This document shows, piece after piece, positions 11,640 to 24,709 of a stretch of 64,000 bases of DNA (its first letter is position 1; every line of letters starts with the position of its first letter). The DNA is from Bugula neritina (Eukaryota; Bryozoa; Gymnolaemata; Cheilostomatida; Bugulidae): positions 1,643,501 through 1,707,500 of the forward strand of contig OZ037770.1 of the NCBI GenBank assembly GCA_964035545.1. The letters run 5' to 3'. The notes under the pieces were generated by a model. It did not search any database and was not told the DNA's origin. It was given only the letters and a program-made list of their open reading frames with translations. The translations under genes were made by a program, and so were the position numbers.

Positions 11640-14200
11640 GTTATGTTAATAGAGACAATGGCTATCAACAAATCCCACCAGACCACAAACTAATTGTAAA
11701 TACTAAAGCAATTATATAGTGCTATGTGTTGATCTAGCCTAGTCAATACACCACAAATATGTATTATGACATACCACATTTTAAGTACTGGGTTACCATT
11801 TACTCTAATGGGTATTTGTTTAAACTGTTATATACAGCTTTTTGCACTACCAATATACAAGCCAGTTGTTATTCTGTCACTTTTTATCTACATCTCTTTT
11901 TAATGCCAGTTACTTGTTAGCTTCAGTACAAACAGCTAAACATTCTACTCTACAGCCAATCTTACTGTTAACTCTTGTTTAACAATATTACAAGAATCTA
12001 AAAATTTGAGTGTGTTTTAAGTATAATATTCTATCATTATAACTTTTAAATGAAACAATAATATGATAAATGCATTATAACTTTCTGAAAAGTTTTTTTG
12101 CAAAGTATATGTTTTTGGAAAATAGTTTTACAACATTTGCTAGGAGCATTATATTTATTCCTATCTAAAATAATTTTGTTTGAACTGCTATGTTTGTAAT
12201 CATGTAATCAGAAGTAAAGCATCAGTAAAATGAGTATAAGTAGAAGCTTGACAGCTACATTAGGCATTGCTACATAGTACATAAATATATGGCCGTATTA
12301 AATACTTAGCTGCATTCACAGATAAATGCATGGCTTGGAATTACAATACCATGAATACATTATTTATTTAGCTGGGTAACTATACAATTATGCCAAAGTG
12401 AAAAGCTTTTGGTTATTAATGCCTGAAATGTCTAACAATCTACTTGGGAGACCACCTTGTTGTTACAGAGTGAATGAGTTATTTGTTTGGCATTTGGATG
12501 ATGGCACAAAGAAAGGCTATTTGGTTTGTTACTTGAGACTAGTAGCAAACTGCTACAGTCATAGTATCTTAGAAGATTTTGCATCACTTGCTAGAATTGT
12601 ACATTATTTTAATGTAGCTATTGAAATTAATATCGCACTGAAAACACAGTATTGCAAAATCTTAAGCTGTACATAATTATATTATGCATCAAAAAGTACT
12701 TCTGCTATTCGACTATCCCAGGTTTATTTTAAACTAGCACTGCCAAAGTGCCTTGACTCTATTACAGTGTTTACTAGCTAATTTTGTTCTTCTCAATAGT
12801 GAAATAGATCTATTGCAAGAAATTAATGACTAGATATAACAATAATGATTTTTAGGCAAGACTTTCGCATCTATATTGCTCATCTGCTAGCTTGAAATAC
12901 CCCTCTCCTTGGACTAATCTCAGGCTTTTCATTGTTGTTTAAACAGTTTTTAAACTCCTATTTCAATAAATCATTACCAACACTGCCTGCATGTATTAAT
13001 ATTCATTAGTGCCATCAATGCACTGTGGAGACAGCACCTGATGTTCTGTATATTACATTATAGTACAGAGATACTAAATCCAAAACATCTAAAATAATTG
13101 ATGCTTCTACCAGATTTTTAGCACACCTATAATATGTATTCCTGTAGCAAATATTAATAAGATGTTTTAACTGATAGTTTTTATGCCATTATAATAGTTT
13201 GATACTATAACTACAACTTGAAACTCTTTAACCAGCACATTGGTTAGTAATATTGCTTCTTGATATTTAATTGCTGGTTCACAAACTATCAATAATAGGG
13301 ATGCATATCAAAACTTGACTGCATTCATAATATGATTTTAATGCTAGGTAATGACTAAGCATGTCTGGCTGATATGAGGTGACTATTTTGTACACTGTTT
13401 AACAACATCAGCTTTTTGGGTTCATTTAAAGCATCTGCAAATCTGTATTATACATAATTACTGTTAGGGCCAATTAATTAAATTGTTAACCCTGAAATGC
13501 TTTTTACACTGTAATACTAAGTAGTAAAAGATATGTATATATATATATATATATAAACTGATTGTAATTTATACATAACATTGTACATTTAAAAAAAATC
13601 ACAAAATACATAATTTATTAGCTAAATTTCAAGGCGTTTTGTAGGTAGAGGGTTAATGTCAATAAAGTAGAATCCGGGAAGTTGAGTAGCTTTATTCAAG
13701 AGGAAGGCTCTCCAACAGTTCTACCAAAGCCTAAATAACATGTATAAAATAAAGGTTATATGCACAATTTTTTTTCCAAAACAGCCTGCAACTGTTTTGC
13801 TATTGCATATGCCCTATGCCATTCATCAAGTAGAACAATTTTAACCAGGATATCTAGAAAAGTTGACACAAGGGCTTTATAAACTATGTAACAGTAAAAC
13901 TGTGAGTAGAAATTAATTGACACTAATGAATAATGCTTTAGGTGCTGGCAACAACCATAAAAGAAAAGTTATATAACAAACAAATAGAAAAATCACTAAA
14001 CAAATCAACAGCATTATATACAATTGGGGCACATACATGAAAACAGCAGCTAGTGTCATTTTCTTAAAACAGCACTGTTTTAGGTATAAATTTAAGAAGT
14101 ATTAGAAAATGCAGAAATTTACTGCAATTGGTTCATTTTATTTAGGTTAGTACATACTGAAGATCTCAAGTTTTTGCTAATGAACATGAGTTTTGGCCCG
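11640..14200. other. AT-rich intergenic DNA, no supported gene
   Basis: One 92-codon open frame at 12398-12676 (+) is present; I recognise no domain, signal peptide or splice context in it and treat it as unproven. A short (TA)n run lies at about 13534-13554. Nothing else is evident. Confidence 0.4.
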
Positions 14201-14212
14201 AAACTAAAAAAA

Positions 14213-14423
14213 TATCAATAAATACACCTAAATAATCAAGGCTCTTTTTAATTTTCTTTGATTTCCTATGCTTTTTTTCTAATTACAGCAACTTCTGACT
14301 GGGGATCGCCACGGTTAGTTTGTAACAGTAGGCAATCCAAATGAAATGAATAAATAGGAAAAAACATGAGAAATCATGCAAAATTAAGAAGAACCTTGAT
14401 TATTTAGGTGTATTTCTTGATGT
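14213..14423. mobile_element. Fold-back (MITE-like) element
   Basis: The left arm (about 14213-14287) and right arm (about 14340-14423) are imperfect reverse complements over roughly 75 bp, sharing the core aaatacacctaaataatcaa. The loop of about 50-70 bp is slightly richer in GC. There is no open frame. This is the structure of a small palindromic non-autonomous DNA element; the target duplication is not clear. Confidence 0.55.
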
Positions 14424-14424
14424 C

Positions 14425-16220
14425 TCACTAATTTTAAGCAAAAAGCATTGTTCATTAGCAGCTAAAATGTAAAAATGGCTAAAAACTGCAGATTTCCAGT
14501 GTGTACTAAATTAAATAAAAGGACTCAATCACCTTTGCAACATAATTCAATAATTGCATGGTCAAGCAAAATAAACTACAATTAACAGCAACAACAGTGT
14601 AATAGTTGCGTAGAAAAGTTGTACTGCAAAAAACTAAAAGAATGCAAAATCTATAAATGTGTGCTACCAAGTAAATGCTGAACAGAACAGACATCATGAA
14701 ATAGTGTACGAAATACAAACTATTAAACTTACCTGTTGATCTAATGCAGCCAAAACCTTAAGCTTAGAGTAGTGGAATGGTGCTGTTCGATGTTAATATG
14801 CTACAAGTAGCTAAGATGACTCAAATTCTTGCCTTTAGGAGTAAGAGGCCTCAGCTCAGTTTCAACAAAACTTCCAATAATCTCAACGGATGCGCTCAAT
14901 TAGGAGCCACAACAAAGCACACCCATGTCATTTTAGTAAACTCTAAAAAATGAACGGAAATAAAACAGAGAAACATATATAGTGATGGGGGAAAAACCTG
15001 TCAGCAAAGGTTATATACACTCATAGCCATAACACGAAGAAAAAGATAATGAATAACAACCTATTCAAGATGACACAAGAAACCAAACAAATTTCTTTGA
15101 CTAAAAAATATAATTAAATACTATATTACTTGGCAAAAAATATTTGTTTTGAACAACGTATTATTGGGAAGAATTGCCAGTGTCTTAAATTTTGAGATTA
15201 AAGTTTCTGCCTTATAGCGGAAATAGAGAGGCAATCAATAGTGTACAAAACATGTTTTCAGTCATTGGCTGTTGACTAAATTGACAAAGTTAAAGAAAGC
15301 TTCCATATCATTATTTATTTTGTTCTCAAGTGTGTGGTTACAGTTTCATGAGTCAGAAATATAATTATTTGAGATATGAAATCAAATGTAGTCAAAAGAG
15401 TGTCATACAATTTAAAATGTAGTAATAGAGCTTTGACAATAATTTCTTCTGCTAAGTAAAACAGGTACCATTATGTGCTACTTATCTTTTAGAGATGAAC
15501 ATCAAGGATGTTGAAAACAAAATAGTTGTAAATTACAGCAAATACCTTTCTACTTACCTAACCAGAGAAAATAAGTTTTCAACCTTGCATGCACTCAGCT
15601 GGTTTTCAATGTTTGGATCAGTGACATCTTTATAACTGATAGCAGCATTATGTGATAGCTTTAGGAATTGTTACCTTAAATCTAAATTATATAGAACAAG
15701 AAGTGCAAAAATATGGCATTAGTACTCATTGCACAATACACACTTGCTAGAGTAGCTAATCTAGCATCACATTAATTTAAGAAAGGCAAAATTTTATTAC
15801 TGTTCACAAATGATGAATATTAAAATTTGAATAATTAGACAAATTAACAATGATATTGATGTTACTTCAAACATTACTAATGGTAAACACCAAAATACTA
15901 ATAGGAATAGTCATGTTAACATCAATTAGAAAAGTAAAGATAATTTGAAAATGAGACAGTTTATAGGTCTAACTCTTATAGTTGACAAGCAATTACAGGG
16001 CAGTCATATTGATGTAGGCTACCCTCAAAATGTAGCACTTTAAAAATATTAAAAAGACAGCACATATAAAAACATAATCTTAAAAATAGGCATATGTGAC
16101 ACCTATATTTTGATTAACAAAGAAATCTTCTTTACTTTATTAATCTAGCTCATATAATGGTATTCTGTCTTAGTATGTTATTTTAATACTTGAAATCTAA
16201 TAAGCTACAGAAAAGTACTT
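14425..16220. other. AT-rich intergenic DNA, no supported gene
   Basis: Only short chance frames; no repeat or RNA gene recognised. Confidence 0.45.
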
Positions 16221-16224
16221 CAAT

Positions 16225-16485
16225 TCAAAGGCCTTCATAATTATTCTTTAGTTTGCTATTTAAATAAACAGTAAGGTTGATGAATAAAATAAAAGTTAGT
16301 AAAGTAAAAACTAAATAAATTGAGAATAATATCTCCACTCTAAGGTTATAATCCTTATAAATTAACATTTTAATACTCCTGTTATCCTTAGGTATAGTTG
16401 TTAGCAATTTAACTATGAGCTCAAAGCCAAATGTCAGTATCAGCATCCCCATTACATTGACTAAGACTGACTTTATAACCCTCAA
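16225..16485 (-). CDS. Unrecognised small ORF with two hydrophobic segments
   Basis: An 86-codon ATG-started frame. Residues about 5-27 and 53-75 are hydrophobic enough to be membrane-spanning, and the C-terminal tail is polar. I recognise no family. In DNA this AT-rich, Phe/Leu/Ile-rich frames arise easily by chance, and there is no splice, promoter or polyadenylation context to support it. It lies just upstream of, and opposite to, the non-LTR retrotransposon. Confidence 0.15.
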   Translation of the reverse strand: MRVIKSVLVNVMGMLILTFGFELIVKLLTTIPKDNRSIKMLIYKDYNLRVEILFSIYLVFTLLTFILFINLTVYLNSKLKNNYEGL

Positions 16486-16623
16486 GCTGTGGCACTCAAT
16501 TTCTATAAGTAGTAACTAATAACAAATATAAAATTATTTATTTGCTACTGATAGTGATAATAATAATAATTAAAAATAATAATATGATCCATTAAAATAG
16601 AACTAATAAAGCCAACGACGTTA

Positions 16624-17138
16624 ATGGTATGTCTAACTAAACAGGTCCTCCACATACCCATGTCTGGCAGTGGGTATGTGGAGGACCAGGCAACCTACGG
16701 CCGTCAACCCGTTACTGGCACAACTAGAAGAAGATACTCAAGAGAAGACAACAAAGTTGTCATGAAATGCTGCTTCAAAAGTACACCCAAATTGAGAGGT
16801 TATAGAAAAACAATGTATGAGCTCTGTAGACCCGGATCAAAGAATTATTTAAAAAGAATGTGCAAACGCTGGAAAACAGAGGAGAGTTTAACATCAGCGA
16901 ATAGAGACTAGCGGATTAAGCAAGAACTATGAAGAAACACAAGCATTATATAGAAGAAGAACTCCATAAGATTGAAGAAGGAACCTTGCACGAACTAGGC
17001 ACATCAATTGATGAAGAAGAGCTAAATTTGCAAATAGAGGATGTTATAGTACAACATGAGATAGCATATAAATCAGCCATGAGAATTTTAAGAGTACCTA
17101 GTTCAGAGGTAGAAAAAGTGTTAGTAGAAAAATTATAA
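16624..17138 (+). pseudogene. Retrotransposon ORF, N-terminal region (broken)
   Basis: Two open segments, 16624-16911 and 16929-17138, separated by a stop. The first contains the basic stretch TRRRYSREDNKVVMKC followed by a Gly-Tyr-Arg-Lys motif, which I recognise from the N-terminal part of non-LTR retrotransposon proteins common in cnidarian and lophotrochozoan genomes. The second is acidic and helix-prone. Further in-phase remnants continue to about 17340. No function remains. Start and end are limits of readable frame, not true gene ends. Confidence 0.5.
16645..16686 (+). repeat. Perfect 16-bp stem hairpin at retrotransposon 5' end
   Basis: Arms gtcctccacataccca (16645-16660) and its exact reverse complement (16671-16686) enclose a 10-base loop. 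It lies at the start of the readable retrotransposon ORF. A perfect 16-bp stem in a decayed element is notable; it may be part of a structured 5' RNA. Confidence 0.7.
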
Positions 17139-17928
17139 ATGAGCATAACAAACTATCTAATGATCGACCAACACTAAGAGCCCTTAGGCACATTGAGAGG
17201 GTCAAATTACTACAGGCAGTAAAACAGATTAATGATGTGCTAAACTGTGTTAAGATTATTAATACCATTGAGCTTAATAACACCACCATGGCTTGTGCGA
17301 AAAATAGTAACAGAACAAGTGTGTAACAAAAAGGAAAAAGAAAAACTGACAATGTACAAGTATGGAAAATACGACTGCAGAAGAAATAAAAAGAAATTAG
17401 ATCAGACTTAAGTAAAATAGCAGAGTGAAAAAGTAGAGCTTACAATGATTCATTGAGAAGAATGGTTGAAGAAAAATATAGGATAAAGAACAAAGAGTGT
17501 GGTGTAGTGATTGAAAAACTGAAGCAAAACCTGAGAGCTGTAAGCCAGAAGATAAACAGATATACAGAATGAGTTGATCAATATAATCAGAACACAATGT
17601 TTACAATGATAAGCGCTGTTATCAAGAATTACGAGGAAATGAATGTACATCTAAAGAGGCACCTGACAAGGAAATCAAAAGCATTCTGATAAAATATATG
17701 GGGTCAGCCAACTAAAAATAATACCAATGCAGAATGACTAAATAAAGTTAGCAACAAATTGGAGCATATGTAAAGACAAGGAAATTAGATCTTAGAAACG
17801 ATGCAAACAACTGGAATAGCAATTAATGTCATAAGGTTGATAAGAAAAGGCATGAAACCTGGAAAACACAACTGAAATACCTGGAAAAAAAGATAGGAGA
17901 AATAAAGATCAAACTAAGAATTTTCCAC

Positions 17929-18422
17929 GGAGACTCTTTATCTCTATCCCTTTTTCCAACTACCGATTCGCATGACAGAAGCGGCTCAATGATGCAAATT
18001 TCGACGAGACAGAAAACAAACCATCTCCTATATGTGGATGACCTGAAGGTAAATAGGAAATCAAAGTCAGAACTGGAAGCTTTGGTAATCACTGCCGGGA
18101 TCTTCACAAGGAATATAGAAATGAAATTTGGATTAAAAAATGTGCCACACTGGTTATGAGAAAGGGAAAGAAAATCAAGGACACAGGAATCAGTTTGCCT
18201 GATGAACAGGTAATCAAAGATCTGGGTGAGAAGCCGTATAAATATCTAGGAGTTCTTGAGATTGATAGAATACAAACATATGAAATGAAAAATAAGATCA
18301 AGGAGTACTACAAACAAATAAGAAAAGTTCTGGATTCAAAACTGAATGGTGAGAACACAATCAAAGCAATAAACACATGGGCAGTAACAGCAGTGCATTA
18401 CACAGCTAGAATACTTGACTGA
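17929..18422 (+). pseudogene. Retrotransposon reverse transcriptase fragment
   Basis: Contains the RT catalytic motif YVDDL at 18031-18045, preceded by an Asn-His-Leu-Leu run, then a Lys-Phe-Gly-Leu segment and, in the open frame 18156-18422, the stretch KYLGVLEIDRIQTYEMKNK and a following INTWAV motif. These are the palm/thumb motifs of R2/R4-type RTs. At least one frameshift lies near 18150 and a stop follows ILD at 18420. The finger motifs upstream are not recognisable. Inactive copy. Confidence 0.65.
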
Positions 18423-18884
18423 ACTGTTTCATGAGCTAAAAAATATGGACTGAAAGACAAGGAAGCTAATGACAACAAACCGTGCACCCTATCCGAGAGC
18501 AGATGTAGGCAGGCTGTATTTTAGCAGAAGGGAAGGCGGTAGAAGAATGTTGTCAACTGAAAAATGCATAAAGATTGAAAACTGCAGCATGTCAGACTAC
18601 ATAAATATAACATAGACTGATAGAAACACCACACTGAATACCTTTCTAAAAGACAAAACGGCGGTAGAACTAAATAATGATAAAGTGATAGAAAGAACTG
18701 ATGAGTGTAAAGAAAAGCTTCACGTGGTCAATACATCAAAATGGTGGAAGACATGAAAGCATTTTCCTGGAACTGGTTGAAGTATGGTTGACTGAAAAAA
18801 GAAACAGAAGGACTGCTGACAGCTGCGCAAGATCAACTATTCACTACTAGAAATTATAAAGTGGCTATGATGAGAGAACAGGGT

Positions 18885-19440
18885 AGCAAGAAGTGTGGAA
18901 TGTGTAACGCAAGAGACAAAACTTCGATGCACGTATTGAGTGAGTTTGAGAAGGTAGCAGAAGGAGAATATAAGAAAAAACACAACCTTTTGGCATTGAT
19001 AATTTCAATAGTAGTTGTGTGAACTTCGTGGGTTTCAGAAAAGTAAGAATTGGTACGGCCATCAAGCAGAATCAGTACTGGAAAATGATAATGTAAAAAC
19101 CTTGTAAGATTTTAACATACACACTGACGTAGTCATCAAAGTTAGGAGACCCGATATATTAGTAGTTGACAAGCATAATGCTGAAACAACGATAATTGAT
19201 ATCACAGTCCCTGTTAACTACAGAGTAAAAGAAAAAAATCGAAAAGTTAGGAAAATATCAGAATTTAGCACTAGAATAAACCCGCCTTTGGAAAACATCA
19301 AAAAAGTCATCCCGTTGTAACTGGAGCTTTTGGAGCTTTATACAAGATTGTAGACTGGCTGACACTACTTGGAGTAGCTGAAAACAAATGCTCATTAATT
19401 CAGCAGACACCCTTACTAGGATCAGGATAAGCTCACATCC
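18885..19440 (+). pseudogene. CCHC-like knuckle and restriction-like endonuclease remnant
   Basis: At about 18890-18965 a frame reads Cys-x2-Cys followed by a His, the R2-type knuckle in which the expected last Cys is replaced by Phe (Ser-Glu-Phe). At about 19140-19260 the frame contains RRPDILVVDKHNAETTIID, matching the PD...D core of the restriction-like endonuclease that follows the knuckle in these elements. The end of the ORF (about 19385-19440) keeps remnants of a conserved Leu-rich tail. The missing Cys, stops and frameshifts show loss of function. Confidence 0.6.
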
Positions 19441-19545
19441 TGAGAAAAGTTCTATCCATTTCAGCCTAGTATAACTAGGCCAATGGTAAAAGGTTACACC
19501 AGCTAAAAAACTACGGTCAATCAACAATAATAATAATATACAACT

Positions 19546-22500
19546 ATATTAGTGCAGTTGGTTCTATTATTAGATTAGCATATCGATTATGACTTTTCGA
19601 TTGCCACCCTGATACTATGAGTAAAATGTACAAGCATACGTGAAAGTATAGATATGATCATAAGTATAAAAATAGGTATAAGTATAAATATAAATATAGG
19701 TACAAGTATAAAACGAATGATTATATTATTAATAATATTAGTCAGTGATACCTATAACCGTAATGGTTTTTAGACTTACAGTTATCATTAACATTAGCTG
19801 AGTAATATGATTAGTTAAAATAATGGTATTCATTATTATATCATAGTTATAAGTTATAACTCTAGTCTCTAAAGAGTAACAGCAAGTGTAATTGGGATAT
19901 TCATATTAAATTTCATATTCACATAGTGCAATGTTTATGTTATGAACTAATTTATTCCTTCAACATTTAACTATAAATATGATTAACACTAACTTTGACC
20001 AGCAGTATTACTAAAAGAAGCGTATTACACATATAAGATAATAAAATTCTAGTAGTAGGACTAATAGTATTACTAGGTCCAGTATTATTCTTGTTATCTT
20101 ATTCATCATTCATGAGTTATCAAATTTAAAATTACTACTTATTAGCATCAGCGTATAAAAAGTAAGATCATTAGGAATAATTATCATGAGGTATGATCTA
20201 TGATTTGCATTATCCATATATAGTTTAATATCAATATGATATATTATTATTGCTGATAGTCTATGTTATAGTTAAATTTATACTTATCTTTACAGTTACC
20301 TATAGTAGCACTTATTAGTTATTTGTGGTAGCCAAACTAATGTTTAATATTAATAAATTAAACTGAGTATCATAAAAGTGTTACTAAGAATTTTAATTAT
20401 AATCGTAATGGTGATCACATTACTTTATTATAATTATTATATTTTATCATTAATGCTAAACTGAGTTAATGTATATACTTTGAGTTTTACTATTACTCAT
20501 TATATTTACACGTATAGTAAAACTAAATATGTAAAAGTTATACTTATACTATTATTATTCGTATTTCATTAGACTTACATCTAAGATCGCAGTCCTATTA
20601 CTACTACCACTGATACTAGTACTACAACTAGTACTAGTACTGCTACTAGTACTAGTACAGTGTACTACTACTACTACTACTACTACTAATAGTACTGTTA
20701 CTACTACTACTACTACTACTAGTACTACTACTAGGTCTACTACTGTACCAGTACAACTACAAACTTTGAAAATAACTGCAAGAAAGGTATGACTTACTCT
20801 TTTTCTTAGTCTTACTGTGACTCTCAGTCGTAATGTAAAATAAAATTGTGAACTGTAAAGTTAAACCCAAGGCTGAAATTTATTTAATTAAATTTAGACA
20901 ATCTGAATCATTGGCTCAATCCTTGAGTTTGACTATTACTATTATTATTAGTGTTACGATTGTGATTATCATTGGCATTATGCCATTATCATTATGATTG
21001 TAATTGTGGTAATTCTAACATTAATTATAATCATAAATTAAAACTAAAAGGTAATGATTAATGATAATTATTTTCATTTTGTAATCATAATGATAATCAT
21101 AATGATGTAAATTTTGATGTAAAACCAAAATACTAAAACTAAAAGTAAAAGTTATAAAATTAAATGATAAAATATTATAATGATAATTATTACATTTATT
21201 ATATTATAATTATTATTGAATATATTATTTCATTAGAAAATAGGTTGCAGCTTAGCATGATTAAAATTCAGTAAAAATTAGTTTACCAACAGCAAACATG
21301 CAAGCGTCTTGTCAACATTCAATTCGTAGTGTCATAGCGAAGCCAGATTACTGGTAGTACGACTACTAGAACTACTACTACTAGTGATGGATTACAGATC
21401 CTTGGCGATTTTAGCTGTGAGTGACCTTCACCTCACATTCTCGTCATGTGCGCGGCATTAGACTAAGTAGAGGGTATGAAGCACTGAGCTGGAAAAGAAA
21501 GAATATATTTTAATTATAGGTAATACTAATAGTAATATAATTTATGGTAATATATAGGTAATATTATTGAGTTCATTGGTATGGAGTATAGACCTATCAC
21601 TGATAGTATCAGTATCAACTACCACTTACGTACTACTTCAACTTATAACTTACCTTCAACTCAAACTGAAACTGCTTGGAATCATTTGTCTTTGATCATA
21701 TTGGCATTGTCATTGTGATTGTAATAACTATTAATATTTTTAGTTCAACATCAATGCCGAACATATTGTAATAACTAATAAGATAATCATAAGGTTGATA
21801 TATTTTGCTAATACTAATACTAATAGTTATAGTAATAGTTATAGTAATTCAGTGTCACTCTCACTCTGGTGGAGTGAGACTCAGACTTAGAGTTAGAGAC
21901 AGAGTGAGTCCGAGTAAGTCTGAGTGTTGGTAATAGTAATAGTCATATAAATTTAAATTATATTTACTTATTTCTAGCAATCACAATGGCAATAGTTATA
22001 GTAACTTTCACTTACTCTTAAATCATTGAACCTGAACTAAAAGTAAAATTAAGCATTATGATTATGATTATCATTATGATTATACCTATGATTTTATTAT
22101 GTTTAAATTAAAAATCAATATCATGATAATATCATAGTGATAGACATATTATTGATAAATGATAATATAAAAGTAATTTGATAAATTATACATTGATTTT
22201 GAATTAAGGTGATACTGATACTAGACCGGTACTGAAAGTGATAGTAATACTAATAGTAATAGTAATAGTCATATAAATTTAAGTTATATTTACTCATTAC
22301 CGGCAATCACAATGGCAATAGTAACTTAAACTGTAACAGTAATGGTATGGGTATGTTTGAAATTGTCACTATCAGTATTGCTATGAATCAAAATATAATG
22401 CTATCATACCAATAATTTAAAATAATATTACAAAGCTTCAGTAGCAACTTTTACTTGTACCAGTTTGGAATTTTGAATTATACATATTCTTAGTTAAAGT

Positions 22501-24450
22501 CTTCAAGTTTATTGTCAAAATGAACTTGAAATTAAAGACTTAGTAGTAAAAATTAAACTAAGACTGACTGTAAGTGACTAAGATTAAAAATAAGTAATTT
22601 TAAATATCGATTTAGTATTTTTCTTACTCTTTGTCTTAAAATTGACTTTTATTTTGCACCTACTCCTGGTCAATGATTCTTTTTTCTATTTATATTACTA
22701 TTGCTATTAGTATAATTGACTTAAATTTAATAATAGATATGATTATGTCTTTATAAATGTGATATTTGATTTTATGAATAGTAATTCGAAAACTCTTTGG
22801 TATTATTTATTTTTGATCATTGTAGTTATTATCATTATATTTGTATAATAATTATGATTATCAAATTCAATATCGATATTTGTATTATGGTATGGATATC
22901 TGCCTCCATCCCATGTTCTGTTTTGCAGTGCCTTTTTACATTCACGTCTAGGTTCACATTGCGATGGTCACACTGATAGCACTTGGGGACAGTGATGAGC
23001 ATAATGATTATCACTAATATTAAGATTATCGTTATTAGGATTTAGAATAATTTAATAAACAAGCAACTTAAAACAAATGTTTTTACTAATATACATATTA
23101 ATTACTAATATAAATATACTACTATGAATATTATAATTATTATACTTTACAATTCAAAGTAAGATAATCATAATACGAACTGGTAAAACTAAATATAAAG
23201 TAAATGTAATAATACTAATAGTAGTTATCCATTCCCCTTTGGTTTCACATACTAATAATTGGAAACCTCTGTCCTAATATTATTTCTATTAATATTGCTC
23301 AAAGTTTGATCCCTATTTAATTTTATAGTTCACTCACCAGCTACATAATTTTATTAAAATACATGTGGTATTGGTTATAGTACTAGTGAAACTTGAAGTT
23401 GAATAGCATGCTTATTACTCACTGCTCTTTGCTTACATTATTAGGGTTACTCTTTAGTCTTAGAGATACCCTAACATAAACTTGAAAGCTGGAGGTAGTA
23501 CTAGTCTAGTGCTGTGTTAATCCTACACTGTTGACTTATCAACACTGTGACTATAATTATGACTCCTAAGTCAAAGTCATTTTCATATAGTAGTAATCAC
23601 TATGACAGACTGAAAGTCAGGAAGACTAAATATAATGGTAAAGTGTGTAAGAATAAATCATACTTAATCAATTACTTTTAGTTTTGTTACCAGTGTTGGG
23701 TCAACTTTCAGAATAAAGAATAAACATAATTATAAAGATAAATGGATAAAAATTCCAATCATGGTTTAATGTGCCTATTTTAAGCTGTTAATTTAATTAC
23801 TATAATATAAGTGCTCAAAATACAACTTTTGATTTTCATAATTATGTTTTAATTTAATACAGATACCATAGTATCATATACAGTAGAATCAGTTGTATCT
23901 TATTTAATAATGAAGTAACTTATTGGAGCTTTCACAGTTATTAGTTATTTACTTGTTAGTCTTTGAACTGGGACAATGTTTGAAACTTGAAGTAGAATGA
24001 AGTTTGATTTCAGTTACCGCAATGGTATCTGCAGTCACAATAGGAATACGCATATAACTATGTTTATATTTGTGAAAAATATATAGTCAAAACTAGATAA
24101 GGTAATAGTAATTATAATTGGTTTCACTTTTAATATATTCCTATAAACTGGAAAATAGACAGAAGCATTTAATCATGAAAGTAAACCTAGTGGAAGTAAA
24201 TCAATTCACTAAGTATAGTAAAATATTTACTATTCAGTAAGTTTATTTACTTTAGTTAATTGTACTTGATTATTTCTGTCGGTTTTTCAGTTGATTTTTC
24301 TACCTTTTGCTATAGCATATCAAACTACCACAAAGTCATGCTTCCGTATTACAATTATAAACATAGTGTTACTGTGTAATGTTATAGTAATGTAATAGTA
24401 ATATTTGGAGCATTGTAAGTATTTCTGTTGTTGTACTGATTGATAAATAT
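19546..24450. repeat. Long tract of cryptically simple AT-rich DNA
   Basis: Nearly 5 kb is built from scrambled short motifs such as taatag, attatgatt, tcataatgat and agtaat with very few longer words. It holds clear triplet runs at 20590-20765 (TAC/ACT) and motif patches at 21830-21960 and 22230-22350. No ORF, RNA gene or transposon is seen. It begins at the TAA-rich tail of the retrotransposon ending near 19545, so it may have grown by slippage from TAA/TA-rich DNA. Confidence 0.6.
20590..20765. repeat. TAC/ACT trinucleotide repeat, interrupted
   Basis: Mostly (TAC)n with interruptions by actagt and gtac words. It is the most regular part of the surrounding simple-sequence tract. Confidence 0.8.
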
Positions 24451-24628
24451 TTTTTAGCTTGCATGGATATTTGCAACGATCAAGATGTCATTTGAACCTG
24501 GACTGGAATAAAGATGGCAAATCGGGAAGCTAGCTACAATTATTCTGCAGAAAGAAACTTGGTAAGCAAAAATAAGCTGCAGCATTAAGCAGTAAGCAAT
24601 ATGACGATGAACTTTGCTTGATTTTGAT

Positions 24629-24700
24629 TGACCTTAAAATATCTGGTCACCTTTCACCAACGTGGTCCTGCGCGGGTGGCGGGTGACCTTAAAATGTCTG
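24629..24700. mobile_element. 38-bp GC-rich insert between 17-bp direct repeats, copy 1
   Basis: A GC-rich block (24646-24683, ending cctgcgcgggtggcggg) lies between tgaccttaaaatatctg (24629-24645) and tgaccttaaaatgtctg (24684-24700), one mismatch apart. The same block occurs in reverse orientation at 35867-35905 between a different, perfect 17-bp direct repeat. Two unrelated target duplications around one shared core indicate two independent insertions of a tiny element. The origin of the core is unknown. Confidence 0.7.
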
Positions 24701-24709
24701 TTGCACGTA

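Larger units (their letters stand above)
16555..19545 (+). mobile_element. Decayed non-LTR retrotransposon, R2/R4 (restriction-like endonuclease) type
   Basis: A roughly 3-kb plus-strand remnant. In order it shows an N-terminal region, an RT fragment with YVDDL, a CCHC-like knuckle and a restriction-like endonuclease region, the single-ORF layout of the R2/R4/NeSL/CRE group. (TAA)n lies at both ends (about 16556-16590 and 19526-19538), which fits the Dong/R4 habit of inserting in TAA repeats (established for Bombyx Dong; inference here). Many stops and frameshifts, plus loss of the upstream RT motifs, make it dead. Individual segments are listed separately. Confidence 0.65.

Noticed and set aside
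24460-24510. Acceptor-like ttttttag followed by a short frame with two cysteines
   Set aside because: The frame has about a dozen codons, lacks the CysCys pair and has no supporting neighbour exon.
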